From Chloroflexota bacterium (lineage in GTDB: Bacteria; Chloroflexota; UBA4733): 22,636 bases of DNA. The stretch lies in NCBI GenBank assembly GCA_023381895.1, contig JAMCTA010000175.1:1-22636 (forward strand), in the 5' to 3' direction. A program made the position numbers and the translations under genes. The first letter of the stretch is position 1. Each line of letters begins with the position of its first letter. Below the pieces are notes generated by a model, which was given only the letters and a program-made list of their open reading frames with translations, was not told the DNA's origin and searched no databases. This document shows, one piece after another, positions 6,877-14,368 of this stretch.

Positions 6877-8784
6877 GTGTCTCTCTCCCACCACGAATGC
6901 AGCGAGGAGCCCTGGCAAGGCCTCGCCAGCGCCGAGTTCGACGGCAAGGCGCCACTCACGGCAATCACCGACCGCCTGGACACACTCCTGCGCGAGACCG
7001 GCACGGAGGCGGTGGAACTCTTCCTCCTCAGCCCCGACCACGAGCGCACGTTCTTGGCGATCCACCGCGGCGCAGCGCCGCGGGCGTTCCGCCAGATAAC
7101 GCAGTTCACCTACGGGCACGGGTTTCCCGGCCTGGTAGCCCAGCGCGGCGAGCCCCTGCTGAGCCCGGACGTCTCCCACGACGATCGGTACCTGCGCACG
7201 GCAGTGCAGCGGCTCGGCTTCCATCGCTACCTCTGCGTCCCGGTCCGCGGGAGCACCGGACTCCTCGGCAGTCTACACGTCGCCTCGCGCCATCAAGCGA
7301 GCGTTCCACCACCATTGATGCCGGTGGAGCAAGCAGCCCGGCACATCGCCTTCATCCTCGAGCTGGCTCGCTTCCAGGCGGCAGAACGCGTTGCCACAGA
7401 ACCACTGGATGCCGCCCTCGATGCCGGCACCAATCTGCGGCGCTTGGCGCGGCAGATCGTCCAGACGCTCACTGACGTAGCGGAGATGGAGAGCGGTGCG
7501 CTCCTCTTGCTCGATGAGCGCCATGACGCGCTCCACGTGTTGGGCGAGCAGGACGTGCCGTCCCCGGTGCTCCACGCGCTCACGCGTGTCTGCCGCGGCA
7601 CAACCTGTCCAGCGCTGGCGCAGCAGCGCTGCTTACTTTCCAAAGATGCTGAGCGGAGTAGTTTCCCCGCCTGCCGGTCGGTCGAACGCGAGCTACCCAC
7701 CGCCCTGTGCCTGCCGCTGCTAGCGGGAGGATGTCCCGTCGGTGTGGCGTTGCTGGGCAGCCACCGGACCGACTCGTCGCCCGCGCGACATTTGGCACTC
7801 CTCCACCCAGCCCTCGGACGGGCAGCAGTGGCGCTGCACAATGCCAGCGTGGCGGTCTATGAGGAGTATGCCGCCCGCCTGCACACGGGAGCGGCGATCG
7901 CCTCCTCAGCCGCCGGCACTGTAGCCGGCAACACGCCACATCAGACATCATCTCACCGCGAGCCCGGCGCGACTGGAGTTGTCGTGACAGTCCCTTTCCT
8001 CCACCTGCGCTGTCTAGGCCACTTTGCGATCACGCGTGATGGGCAGTCCGTACCCCTCGATCAGTTTGCGCGCCGGCGGTCGGTGACGCTACTCAAGATC
8101 TTGCTCACCCGCTATGGGAAACCGGTGCATCGCGACGAACTCACGGAGCTGTTATGGCCCGAAGGGAATCCCACGACGGCCCCGGCGCTCCTCAACGTCG
8201 TCGTGCACTACTTGCGGCGCGGGCTGGAGCCCGAGGCGCCAGCCGGACACCCCTCCGCGTTCATCAAAGCCACCGGCGATAGCTACATCTTTGACGTCTC
8301 CTCACCGCATCGACTCGATAGCCAGGAACTGCTGCAAGCGGTGCAGGAAGGGGGACGGCAGGAGTCTCTTGGCCAGACCGTCGCGGCGCTCAAGTCCTAT
8401 GTGCGGGCCATCGCCCTCTACGGTGGTGATTTTCTCGCTGACGAGCGCTATAGCGACTGGTGTGCGCTGGAACGCGGCTACTTGCAAGAGAGCTTCCTCA
8501 GCGCGGTGCGCCGGCTGACGGCGCTCTACCTTCACCGCAACGACGTCACGGCAGCCATCGAGTGCTGCCGGCACGCCCTGCGCATTGACAGCACATTAGA
8601 AGACCTGCACCGTCTGGTGATGCAGTTGCTCCTCCGCGACCGCCGCCGTGATGAGGCGCTGCGTCAGTATCGAGAGTGCCGCGACGCGCTCCAGCGAGAG
8701 CTCGGGCTCGCGCCAGCAGCGGAGACGGAAGCGCTACACCAGTCCATCGTGGCTGGTGACACGGCGCCCAGACAGCGCCCCTAG
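6877..8784 (+). CDS. GAF-GAF-SARP (OmpR-like wHTH + BTAD) transcriptional regulator
   Basis: The 635-residue regulator has two GAF-like sensor domains (about residues 27-165 and 185-325), a low-complexity linker (about 335-370), an OmpR-like winged helix (about 373-470, with LTELLWPEGNP and NVVVHYLRRGLEP), and a bacterial transcriptional activation domain of helical repeats (about 477-620, with LYGGDFLADERYSDW and ALRQYRECRDALQRELGL). This is the layout of SARP-family activators, common in Chloroflexota and Actinomycetota. The second GAF domain is rich in cysteine (Cys239, 244, 252, 266, 278, 286), hinting at a metal, Fe-S or thiol-based signal. It is the only intact plus-strand gene, between the sulfur and gas vesicle modules, and could control either. 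The GTG start follows GGGGG. Confidence 0.87.
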   Translation: MSLSHHECSEEPWQGLASAEFDGKAPLTAITDRLDTLLRETGTEAVELFLLSPDHERTFLAIHRGAAPRAFRQITQFTYGHGFPGLVAQRGEPLLSPDVSHDDRYLRTAVQRLGFHRYLCVPVRGSTGLLGSLHVASRHQASVPPPLMPVEQAARHIAFILELARFQAAERVATEPLDAALDAGTNLRRLARQIVQTLTDVAEMESGALLLLDERHDALHVLGEQDVPSPVLHALTRVCRGTTCPALAQQRCLLSKDAERSSFPACRSVERELPTALCLPLLAGGCPVGVALLGSHRTDSSPARHLALLHPALGRAAVALHNASVAVYEEYAARLHTGAAIASSAAGTVAGNTPHQTSSHREPGATGVVVTVPFLHLRCLGHFAITRDGQSVPLDQFARRRSVTLLKILLTRYGKPVHRDELTELLWPEGNPTTAPALLNVVVHYLRRGLEPEAPAGHPSAFIKATGDSYIFDVSSPHRLDSQELLQAVQEGGRQESLGQTVAALKSYVRAIALYGGDFLADERYSDWCALERGYLQESFLSAVRRLTALYLHRNDVTAAIECCRHALRIDSTLEDLHRLVMQLLLRDRRRDEALRQYRECRDALQRELGLAPAAETEALHQSIVAGDTAPRQRP

Positions 8785-8785
8785 A

Positions 8786-8905
8786 CCTAGCTCCGCAGGC
8801 GGACAGATTCCAGTGAAGCTGGCCTGCGAAGAGTATGACGGGGGAATGGGTCACATTGACGGTGCAGGACCAGGGCGTTGGCATCCCGTCACCGATCTAG
8901 CCTAG
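8786..8905 (+). pseudogene. Decayed histidine kinase ATPase-domain fragment
   Basis: Just behind the SARP stop codon, one frame reads SSAGGQIPVKLACEEYDG (8789 onward) and the next reads EWVTLTVQDQGVGIP (8844-8888). Joined by a +1 shift they give the classic HATPase_c run of a sensor kinase: the 'SPAGG-I-V' segment after the N box, then the G1 box DQGVGIP. A further shift gives DLA before the stops. No complete kinase flanks it, so this looks like the remnant of a deleted kinase gene. The stretch also holds an imperfect inverted repeat (CGCAGG 8794-8799 with CCTGCG 8823-8828) without a T-run. Confidence 0.6.
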
Positions 8906-9561
8906 CAGTTGATGAGCAGTTGCTGCACCTTGATGTCGGGGGGCAATTCCCGCTCCACGCGATGCGCTTGCCCGATGAAGAGGAGTCCGGTACTGGCGGA
9001 CGGCAGAGTGCTGGCGATCCGCCGGGCGATGTATCGGTCACGCTCGATCAGGATGGCGTCGGCGCGCTGCGCATAGCGGCGCCGGGCCTGGAGCTTGGCT
9101 ACGGGGTCATCCTGAGTCACCACCGCCTGGAGCAGGCGATACTCCTCCTTAAGCAGGTCCGGGGATTCGGTGCCCACCGCCTCAGCCCCCTGGACAATGA
9201 GCCAGCGGAGGAGTTGATAGTTTGGGCTGGCGACTTCGGCAAGGATTTTCCGGACGATGGCCGGATCAACGTCTGGCAGCCCGTCCTGATAAACCTTGAC
9301 GTGCAGCCAATCCAGCGCGAGCATCCGAACCTGCTGTTGGACCTCATCCCACCACGCCTCTGGGCGAGGGTGTTGAACCACTGGCGCGGGCACGCTGCTG
9401 CCCAGGCTGCCCTGGTCACCCTGGCTGTGGATAACGGGCACAGAGATGAGCGTGCGCTGCGTGATCACCTGGCCATTGTCCCATGAGGCGGACGGCTGAC
9501 GCGGTGCCACGCCCATCTGCCGGGCCAGTTTGCGCAACCACCCTAGGCCCCAGCCCCGCAC
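8902..9561 (-). CDS. Conserved hypothetical protein
   Basis: A protein of about 204-219 residues that I cannot assign. Visible features are a hydrophobic strand with a histidine (LISVPVIHS, about residues 38-46), a long helical middle (VRMLALDWLHVKVYQDGLPDVDP, then GAEAVGTESPDLLKEEYRLL), and a C-terminal ERDRYIARRI helix followed by GLLFIGQAHRVERELPPDIKVQQLL. The repeated 'strand then His' pattern suggests an alpha/beta enzyme-like fold, but no catalytic motif is certain. It starts 33 bases behind the response regulator, so the two are probably co-transcribed. The start is unclear: GTG at 9561 has no good ribosome site, and ATG at 9516 is an alternative. Confidence 0.6.
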   Translation of the reverse strand: MRGWGLGWLRKLARQMGVAPRQPSASWDNGQVITQRTLISVPVIHSQGDQGSLGSSVPAPVVQHPRPEAWWDEVQQQVRMLALDWLHVKVYQDGLPDVDPAIVRKILAEVASPNYQLLRWLIVQGAEAVGTESPDLLKEEYRLLQAVVTQDDPVAKLQARRRYAQRADAILIERDRYIARRIASTLPSASTGLLFIGQAHRVERELPPDIKVQQLLINC

Positions 9562-9594
9562 GACCGGCGATACCCGAATCAGGCCTGGCAGCCT

Positions 9595-10251
9595 TCAGCT
9601 TTTGCGCTGCCTGGACGGCGTGTTTACAATGCCAAGTTGCATTGCCCGCAGGGCAGCTAGCACGCGGTTGTTGGCACCGAGCTTCGCCATGATTCTGGCG
9701 ACGTGCGACTTGACCGTTTCGCGGCTGATGTGCAGCTCCTGAGCGACTTCTTGATTGGTCATCCCCTCCTCCAGACAGCGCGCCACCTCCCGCTCACGAA
9801 CGGTGAGCCGCTCAGGCGTCGGGGCGCTCCGCCCGGCGGTTGAGACGGTGTAGAGCTTCCTTGTGCTCAGGCCCACTGCTTTGCCCCCGGCCGCTACCCG
9901 CCGGATAGCGTCACGGATCTGTATGGCAGTCGAGCTCTTGAGGATGTAGTCAGTTGCTCCAGCCGCCATCGCCTCCTCCAGATACTCCCCGTCTATCGTA
10001 GGAGCAATGAGAATGATAACCCGACTGTTCGTCTCATCTTTCGCTAGACGGCGCAGCGCCCCCAGCCCATCCATACACGCCATGCGCACGTCCATCAGCA
10101 CCACGTGCGGACGCAGCCGGCGGATCAACTCCACCGCCTCCTCGCCACTCTCTGCCACAGCAACGACGTTGATTCCTCTGGCCCGCGCGAGCACTGCACG
10201 CAGCCCTTCCCGCGCGATGGCTTGATCGTCAGCAATGAGTACTTCGATCGT
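9595..10251 (-). CDS. NarL/FixJ-type response regulator without a canonical start codon
   Basis: The product has a receiver domain with acidic pair Asp8-Asp9 (VLIADDQ), phospho-acceptor Asp54 (VVLMDVRM) and YILKSS near the conserved Lys, then a LuxR-type HTH (LTVREREVARCLEEGMTNQEVAQEL, ETVKSHVARIMAKLG). The receiver is complete only if translation starts near 10251, where GGAGG is followed after 7 bases by ACG and after 10 by ATC. No ATG, GTG or TTG occurs in frame between the upstream stop (10288-10290) and 10194. Starting at the GTG at 10194 would delete the first strand and the acidic pair. So it uses a rare start codon, has lost its start, or contains a sequence error. It follows gvpJ by 36 bases and may be the last regulator of the gas vesicle operon. 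Confidence 0.78.
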   Translation of the reverse strand, partial: TIEVLIADDQAIAREGLRAVLARARGINVVAVAESGEEAVELIRRLRPHVVLMDVRMACMDGLGALRRLAKDETNSRVIILIAPTIDGEYLEEAMAAGATDYILKSSTAIQIRDAIRRVAAGGKAVGLSTRKLYTVSTAGRSAPTPERLTVREREVARCLEEGMTNQEVAQELHISRETVKSHVARIMAKLGANNRVLAALRAMQLGIVNTPSRQRKS

Positions 10252-10287
10252 GGTGTCGCCTCCTTCCTCTCGGCAGAGAAGCGATGC

Positions 10288-10617
10288 TCAGGGCTTCCCG
10301 TCTGCCGGCGTCACGGCTGGCAACCGTATCTCGAGCCGCTCTAGACGCTCCTGCAGGTTCTTGTGATCCTCTTCTAGCTTCCTGGCGCGTGAGGAAAGGG
10401 CGGGGTCTGTTTCCCACCAGTCGATGCCCATCTCTTTGGCCTTATCCACTGATGCGACGAGGAGACGCAGCTTGATGTTGAGGAGCTCGATCTCGGCCAG
10501 AGAGATAGTGATGTCGCCAGCGATGACAATTCCTTTGTCCAGCACGCGCTCCAGGATGTCGGCAAGATTGGTCGTCTGCAACGAACTCACCACGTGCCGC
10601 TCGTGTCCGTTTTCCAT
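10288..10617 (-). CDS. gvpJ: Gas vesicle protein GvpJ
   Basis: The 109-residue member of the GvpA/J/M family carries [29 protein letters not shown] (about residues 18-46), then LRLLVASVDKAKEMGIDWWETDPALSS, a pattern very like the GvpJ of Bacillus (Priestia) megaterium. A charged coiled-coil tail follows (about 76-96). GvpJ is a minor GvpA-like component thought to act in nucleating or capping the gas vesicle shell. It lies 37 bases after gvpK at the end of the gas vesicle operon. The ATG start follows a GGGAAGAGA purine run. Confidence 0.92.
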   Translation of the reverse strand: MENGHERHVVSSLQTTNLADILERVLDKGIVIAGDITISLAEIELLNIKLRLLVASVDKAKEMGIDWWETDPALSSRARKLEEDHKNLQERLERLEIRLPAVTPADGKP

Positions 10618-10654
10618 GCTCGCGTCTCTTCCCGTTCGGACTGGTAGCTCGTGC

Positions 10655-11026
10655 CTACATCAGGTCGCCGAGTGGCCCCAGATTAATGTTCAGATCCTCG
10701 TCTTCAAGACCAAAAGTCGTCTTCAGCTCCTCCATCTTCGCGTTGAGCTTTAGAAAAGTCTCGCCCAGCTGCTCGATCTGGACCTCAGTGAGTGAGCCCG
10801 CCTCGATGCGGCGGACGGCCTGCTTCTCCAGTAGCTTCCGGATGAGCTCGATAAGAGTCAGGACAAGCTTCGCCAGCCCTTGGTCGAGCTTATCTCGATC
10901 AGCGTTTATCCGGTGCGGCAAGGCCTTGCCGAGCTGCGCTAGTTCCTGAGCATAGTCCGCAGCCGCCGCCAGGTCCCCGACCAGCCGGTCTTCGAGATGA
11001 GCGGGGACCGCTGCTGAGCCGCTCAC
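10655..11026 (-). CDS. gvpK: Gas vesicle protein GvpK
   Basis: The 123-residue protein matches GvpK across its core: KLDQGLAKLVLTLIELIRKLLEKQAVRRIE (about residues 46-75), SLTEVQIEQLGETFLKLNAKMEELK, then FGLEDEDLNINLGPLG at the C-terminus. GvpK is an accessory assembly protein required for vesicle formation in several bacteria. Its ATG overlaps the stop of the TPR gene by four bases (ATGA), so translation is coupled. Confidence 0.95.
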   Translation of the reverse strand: MSGSAAVPAHLEDRLVGDLAAAADYAQELAQLGKALPHRINADRDKLDQGLAKLVLTLIELIRKLLEKQAVRRIEAGSLTEVQIEQLGETFLKLNAKMEELKTTFGLEDEDLNINLGPLGDLM

Positions 11027-11283
11027 TCTAATTCCTCCAGTTTTTCGTACAAGCCCAGGGCCAGATGAAAGCGTCCCTGCTGCTCAAAGCCCCGGGCTAG
11101 GCTGAGCAGCTGGGCACGCGCCATCGCCGCCTCAGCGCTACCGGGGTACTGGATCAGCAGCCGGCTGTAGGCCTCAATAGCCTGATGAGTCTGGCCCCTG
11201 GCCTGCCAAGCTCCGGCCATGCGTAACAGTAATGAGCGGACGAGGGCCGCTCCGGACATCTGTTCGAGCTGGGAATTGCTCAT
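11023..11283 (-). CDS. Small TPR-like protein of the gas vesicle cluster
   Basis: The 86-residue helical protein has two tetratricopeptide-like units (AGAWQARGQTHQAIEAYSRLLIQYPGS and ARGFEQQGRFHLALGLYEKLEE). It has no signal peptide and no membrane segment. It overlaps both neighbours by four bases (the upstream GvpF/L stop region and gvpK start), so it is an integral part of the operon. Short TPR proteins act as protein-binding adaptors; a role in holding Gvp subunits before assembly is plausible but inferred. I do not recognise a Gvp letter name for it. Confidence 0.8.
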   Translation of the reverse strand: MSNSQLEQMSGAALVRSLLLRMAGAWQARGQTHQAIEAYSRLLIQYPGSAEAAMARAQLLSLARGFEQQGRFHLALGLYEKLEELE

Positions 11284-12131
11284 TGGTTTCTCCTTACGCT
11301 GTTCTCGCCGACACCGTCTACCAGCGCGCTGAGCGCCGCCGATCGATTGAGAACCGTGACGAAGCTATAGGGCGCCCAAGGGCCGCTCAGCAACAGGCGC
11401 AGATCGGCGTGTGTGCGCCGCAGCCGCTCGAATGCCTTCCGAAAGGCGTCTACCTGCTCAGTGTCGAGCAGGTAGACGGTGCGCACCGCTAGTCCGCCAG
11501 TCGGTAACAGCGTCGAGCGGGAATCCCGGGTGAGAGGGCGGAGGTAGTCATCCAGGGTATGGGCAATGTCGCTGGCCCTCGCTCGCCATCGGGTTTGCTG
11601 CTGCTCCTCGGCCAGGCGGGTCAGCAGGTATCGGGTGCCAGGTGTTGGAGAGTCAGTATTTGCAGCCAGCGGGTCGCTGGTTACGGCGTCCGCGAGCCCT
11701 GCCTCGCGCGGAACGACCCCGGGCGGCAACGCTGTGTCCCCTGAGGTGCTGCCTCCCATGGCCGGACGGCTATCCACCGGCCAGAGCACTGCCAGGCCGA
11801 ATTCGACCGCGCTTCCCAGGCGTCGTAGATCTTCTGTGAGCACGTCATAGCGCCCGGCCAGGGCGCAAGCAACTGCCCCTACGTCTGTGAGGATGGTGCC
11901 GAAGCGCACGGGCAACGCGGGGGCCGTGCAACGTATGGTCTCGACCGCTGCCTCGTGCTGGAGGAGTGCTGCAGGCGTTGGGTCGAGCGCTGCTGGCTCG
12001 ACGGTGCTGACGGCGGCCGCGAGTTCGCGGTATATGGACCGGAAGATTTCGGCCCCGGCGAGACCGTGCAAGGGCGCTGGGAGGGCATGGCGGCTGGACA
12101 AGATGGCATAGACATAGCAGCCACTAGTCAC
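11280..12131 (-). CDS. gvpL/F: GvpL/GvpF family gas vesicle protein (fourth copy)
   Basis: The 283-residue GvpF/L-family protein has the N-terminal CYVYAIL strand, the ALPVRFGTIL segment (about residues 77-86) and the C-terminal LLLSGPWAPYSFV motif. The middle carries an insertion rich in Gly, Pro, Thr and Ser (about residues 125-165) not typical of the family. GvpF and GvpL bind GvpA and other accessory proteins and are thought to chaperone shell growth. The start is GTG at 12131, after GAGGAGGT with 8-base spacing and overlapping the upstream gene's stop. An upstream in-frame start at 12203 would run inside that gene and is unlikely. Its 3' end overlaps the TPR gene by four bases. Confidence 0.88.
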   Translation of the reverse strand: MTSGCYVYAILSSRHALPAPLHGLAGAEIFRSIYRELAAAVSTVEPAALDPTPAALLQHEAAVETIRCTAPALPVRFGTILTDVGAVACALAGRYDVLTEDLRRLGSAVEFGLAVLWPVDSRPAMGGSTSGDTALPPGVVPREAGLADAVTSDPLAANTDSPTPGTRYLLTRLAEEQQQTRWRARASDIAHTLDDYLRPLTRDSRSTLLPTGGLAVRTVYLLDTEQVDAFRKAFERLRRTHADLRLLLSGPWAPYSFVTVLNRSAALSALVDGVGENSVRRNQ

Positions 12132-12357
12132 CGACGATGACCTCCTCGTGCATCTGGCCGCTCGCGGCCTCGCCACCCCAGCGCATCCGCTCGGCTCGTT
12201 CAACCGAGGTGAGCAGCACTCGAAGGCCCAAGAAGATCAGGTCCACGTCAGCCACGGAAATAGTGATGTCGCCGGAGAGGACCACGCCGCAATTTAGCAA
12301 ACGGTCGAGAATTTCAAGGAGCGTGACATCTCGGATCTCGGGCGAAACCTCGTTCAC
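12124..12357 (-). CDS. GvpA-like minor gas vesicle protein (GvpS/GvpM type)
   Basis: The 77-residue GvpA/J/M-family protein has core VTLLEILDRLLNCGVVLSGDITISVADVDLIFLGLRVLLTSVE (about residues 11-53). The 'VADVDL-FLGLR-LL' portion resembles the GvpS/GvpM proteins of Bacillus and actinomycete clusters rather than GvpA itself. Such minor proteins probably help initiate or close the shell. The start is GTG, overlapping the previous gene's TGA (GTGA). The 3' end overlaps the next GvpF/L start. The choice between S and M naming is uncertain. Confidence 0.85.
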   Translation of the reverse strand: MNEVSPEIRDVTLLEILDRLLNCGVVLSGDITISVADVDLIFLGLRVLLTSVERAERMRWGGEAASGQMHEEVIVGD

Positions 12358-13295
12358 GGGGCCGCCTCCTCCACCGTGGTGAAGTTGAATGGTGGCCAGG
12401 GCCCGCTGTACTCGGCGCGCAATCCCGGCTGTGATGCCGCGAACTGATAGAGCGCAGCGACAAAGGCGTCTCGGGCCGCCCGGCGCACCAGGAAGGCGGC
12501 GTGTAACGCCTGGGTCTCGTGACTAGCCGGCTGTACGCCACGCTGCCGTGGTAGACGTTGGGCAGCGACCGCCCAGGGGCGCAATCCCTCCCAACTCGCC
12601 GCAGTCAGCTCATGCAGCCGCCGCTCGGCTGCGGCAGCCAGCGTCTCCTTCAACTTCTGCTGCAGGAAGTAGCTGCGACCCGGTTTGGCGCTGGTCAACT
12701 CCTCCTGTAAATGCCGCGCAGTTTGGTCTTCCTGGCCGGCCTGCTGCCGCAAGGCCGCCCGTTCAACGAGCACTCGCACGCCCCACTCGTCACACCCTTC
12801 GACCCGTTCAAGCTGGGTCAGGAGTTGCGGGCGATCGTGCTCCAACATCGCTTCGAGGGTGGCCACACTGGAATAGACGCAGCCGAGCTTGGCTGGCAGG
12901 ATGCCGCGCTCCCGATGTACTGCCTCTAGCACGCGTTCGTGTCCTCGTACTAGGGTCTCCAACCAGCCGGCATCTCGCGATTGCTCCCCGATGGTCTCGG
13001 CAGAGAGCTCGCTTGGCGCCAGAGGCCGGGCTACTGCCCCCAGGTTTCCACACGGTAGCAACCAGACCGGCGCTGGTGCGTCGCTTCCCAGCTCATCCAG
13101 CACCCGCGCAGACTCTTTGAGGCAACAACGTGTCACGCCGTAGAGATGCCAGATGCTGCCGGTGGGGCACGGGGGCCCACCCATCTTTGAGGATGGAGAA
13201 GACACATCCTGAAGATCGAGGGTGAAGCCCCGGCCCGGCTGCGTGGAGGGCGCTGGCCTTGAGACGCCCTGGGGGGAGTCGCCCATGCTTCTCAC
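12354..13295 (-). CDS. gvpL/F: GvpL/GvpF family gas vesicle protein (third copy, N-terminal extension)
   Basis: The 313-residue GvpF/L-family protein has its usual first strand only at WHLYGVT (about residue 49), so the first 48 residues are a Pro/Ser/Gly-rich extension. ILPAKLGCVYSS (about 138-149) corresponds to the 'LPVRFGTV' segment and LRAEYSGPWPPFNFTTVE to the C-terminal motif. It is the most diverged of the four copies. The GTG at 13295 follows GGAGG with 7-base spacing and overlaps the gvpG stop (GTGA); an ATG three codons later is the alternative. It is flanked by gvpG and the GvpS/M-like gene. Confidence 0.85.
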   Translation of the reverse strand: MRSMGDSPQGVSRPAPSTQPGRGFTLDLQDVSSPSSKMGGPPCPTGSIWHLYGVTRCCLKESARVLDELGSDAPAPVWLLPCGNLGAVARPLAPSELSAETIGEQSRDAGWLETLVRGHERVLEAVHRERGILPAKLGCVYSSVATLEAMLEHDRPQLLTQLERVEGCDEWGVRVLVERAALRQQAGQEDQTARHLQEELTSAKPGRSYFLQQKLKETLAAAAERRLHELTAASWEGLRPWAVAAQRLPRQRGVQPASHETQALHAAFLVRRAARDAFVAALYQFAASQPGLRAEYSGPWPPFNFTTVEEAAP

Positions 13296-13573
13296 TCGGC
13301 TTCCTCCGGCGGGTAGGTTGACTCGTCCGATCCCTGCAGATGCTCGTGGATAGCATTCAGGCGGTCGAGGAGAGCGGCCTCCTGGGCGTCGTACTCCTCG
13401 TTCGTGATCTCACCCATATCGAGGCGAAGGCTGAGGATAGTCAACTCCTCTTCCACCTTCCCAGGGTCACTGATCTCGGCGTTCACCCGCTCCTTGATCT
13501 GATCGAAGACGAATAGCAGACCCTTGGTAGGGGCGCTGAACGGGAGTAGCAAGAGACCGGTGAACAGGCCCAC
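13292..13573 (-). CDS. gvpG: Gas vesicle protein GvpG
   Basis: The 93-residue protein has the GvpG layout: a short hydrophobic N-terminus (MGLFTGLLLLPFSAPTKGL), a VFDQIKERVNAEISDP helix, then a C-terminal two-helix unit with LRLDMGEITNEEYDAQEAALLDRL. GvpG is an accessory protein that binds GvpF/L and shell components during nucleation. It starts with GTG three bases after the preceding GvpF/L gene, with AAGGGG upstream, and overlaps the next GvpF/L gene by four bases. Confidence 0.92.
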   Translation of the reverse strand: MGLFTGLLLLPFSAPTKGLLFVFDQIKERVNAEISDPGKVEEELTILSLRLDMGEITNEEYDAQEAALLDRLNAIHEHLQGSDESTYPPEEAE

Positions 13574-13576
13574 GAC

Positions 13577-14368
13577 TTACCCCTTGTCCCACTGAATCGT
13601 GAGGTTGACGAAGTTGTAAGGGGGTGCCGGCCCGACGTACTTGAGCAACAGGCGATCCTTCTGCGCCACATCCAGTGCATTGACGGCGGCATCGAAAGCC
13701 GTCTCATTGCTCTTCGCCACCAGAAAGGCGGCATTGAGGACCATCGTGTCAGTCAGGTTCTTGTTCACCTTGACATCTGCGCACAACGGCTGAAAATGGC
13801 TCAGAATGGCCTGCGCCTCCTGGTCGCGCTTGCGAAGAGCCACCGCCTCGGCCAGCTGCCCGAGTTTAATTCGCTCGTAGTGCGCCTTCTCCACCGGCTG
13901 ATCGGCGAGGCGGTCTCGAAGGGAACGTATCTCGCTGTCCTCCTCTACGATCTCTCGGAAGAGCTGCTCCCGCTGCCAGAAGACCTTGAGCCCCAGTTCC
14001 GATCGCCCGCGGACGTACTGAAAGAGACCTTGGAGCCGGCCGTACCGCCGCTGGAGCAACGACTCTTGCACTTCTTTCACACTCTTGGCCACCGTGCCGA
14101 AGCGGACTGGGAGAACGTCGGAACTGGTCATCGCTTCCTCGACGACCAGTTCGTGTGCCATAGTATTGGCCCGGCTCACTCGGTAGCCGCTCTGCGCCGA
14201 GTCGGAGACCACAGCGGCCAGGTCCTGGAAAGTGACTAGGTAGACGCAACTGTCTCGACCGCCGATCGCCCTGGTAGAGAAGGCTGCCCTCCCCGCCGCA
14301 AAGGCGTCGCTGCGCACCACGCAGTAGACGTAGGTGCGCTCGCTAGATGGCGACGGCAGCGTGCTCAC
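13577..14368 (-). CDS. gvpL/F: GvpL/GvpF family gas vesicle protein (second copy)
   Basis: The 263-residue protein has canonical GvpF/L layout: TYVYCVV strand, VLPVRFGTVAKS (about residues 84-95), a helical middle (about 150-180) and the C-terminal YVGPAPPYNFVNLTI motif. It is the most typical copy. The start is GTG at 14368 after AAGGTGGACA, overlapping the 3' end of the J-domain fusion by 26 bases. A 114-residue longer in-frame reading from 14710 lies entirely inside that gene, has atypical composition and is not real. Confidence 0.92.
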   Translation of the reverse strand: MSTLPSPSSERTYVYCVVRSDAFAAGRAAFSTRAIGGRDSCVYLVTFQDLAAVVSDSAQSGYRVSRANTMAHELVVEEAMTSSDVLPVRFGTVAKSVKEVQESLLQRRYGRLQGLFQYVRGRSELGLKVFWQREQLFREIVEEDSEIRSLRDRLADQPVEKAHYERIKLGQLAEAVALRKRDQEAQAILSHFQPLCADVKVNKNLTDTMVLNAAFLVAKSNETAFDAAVNALDVAQKDRLLLKYVGPAPPYNFVNLTIQWDKG

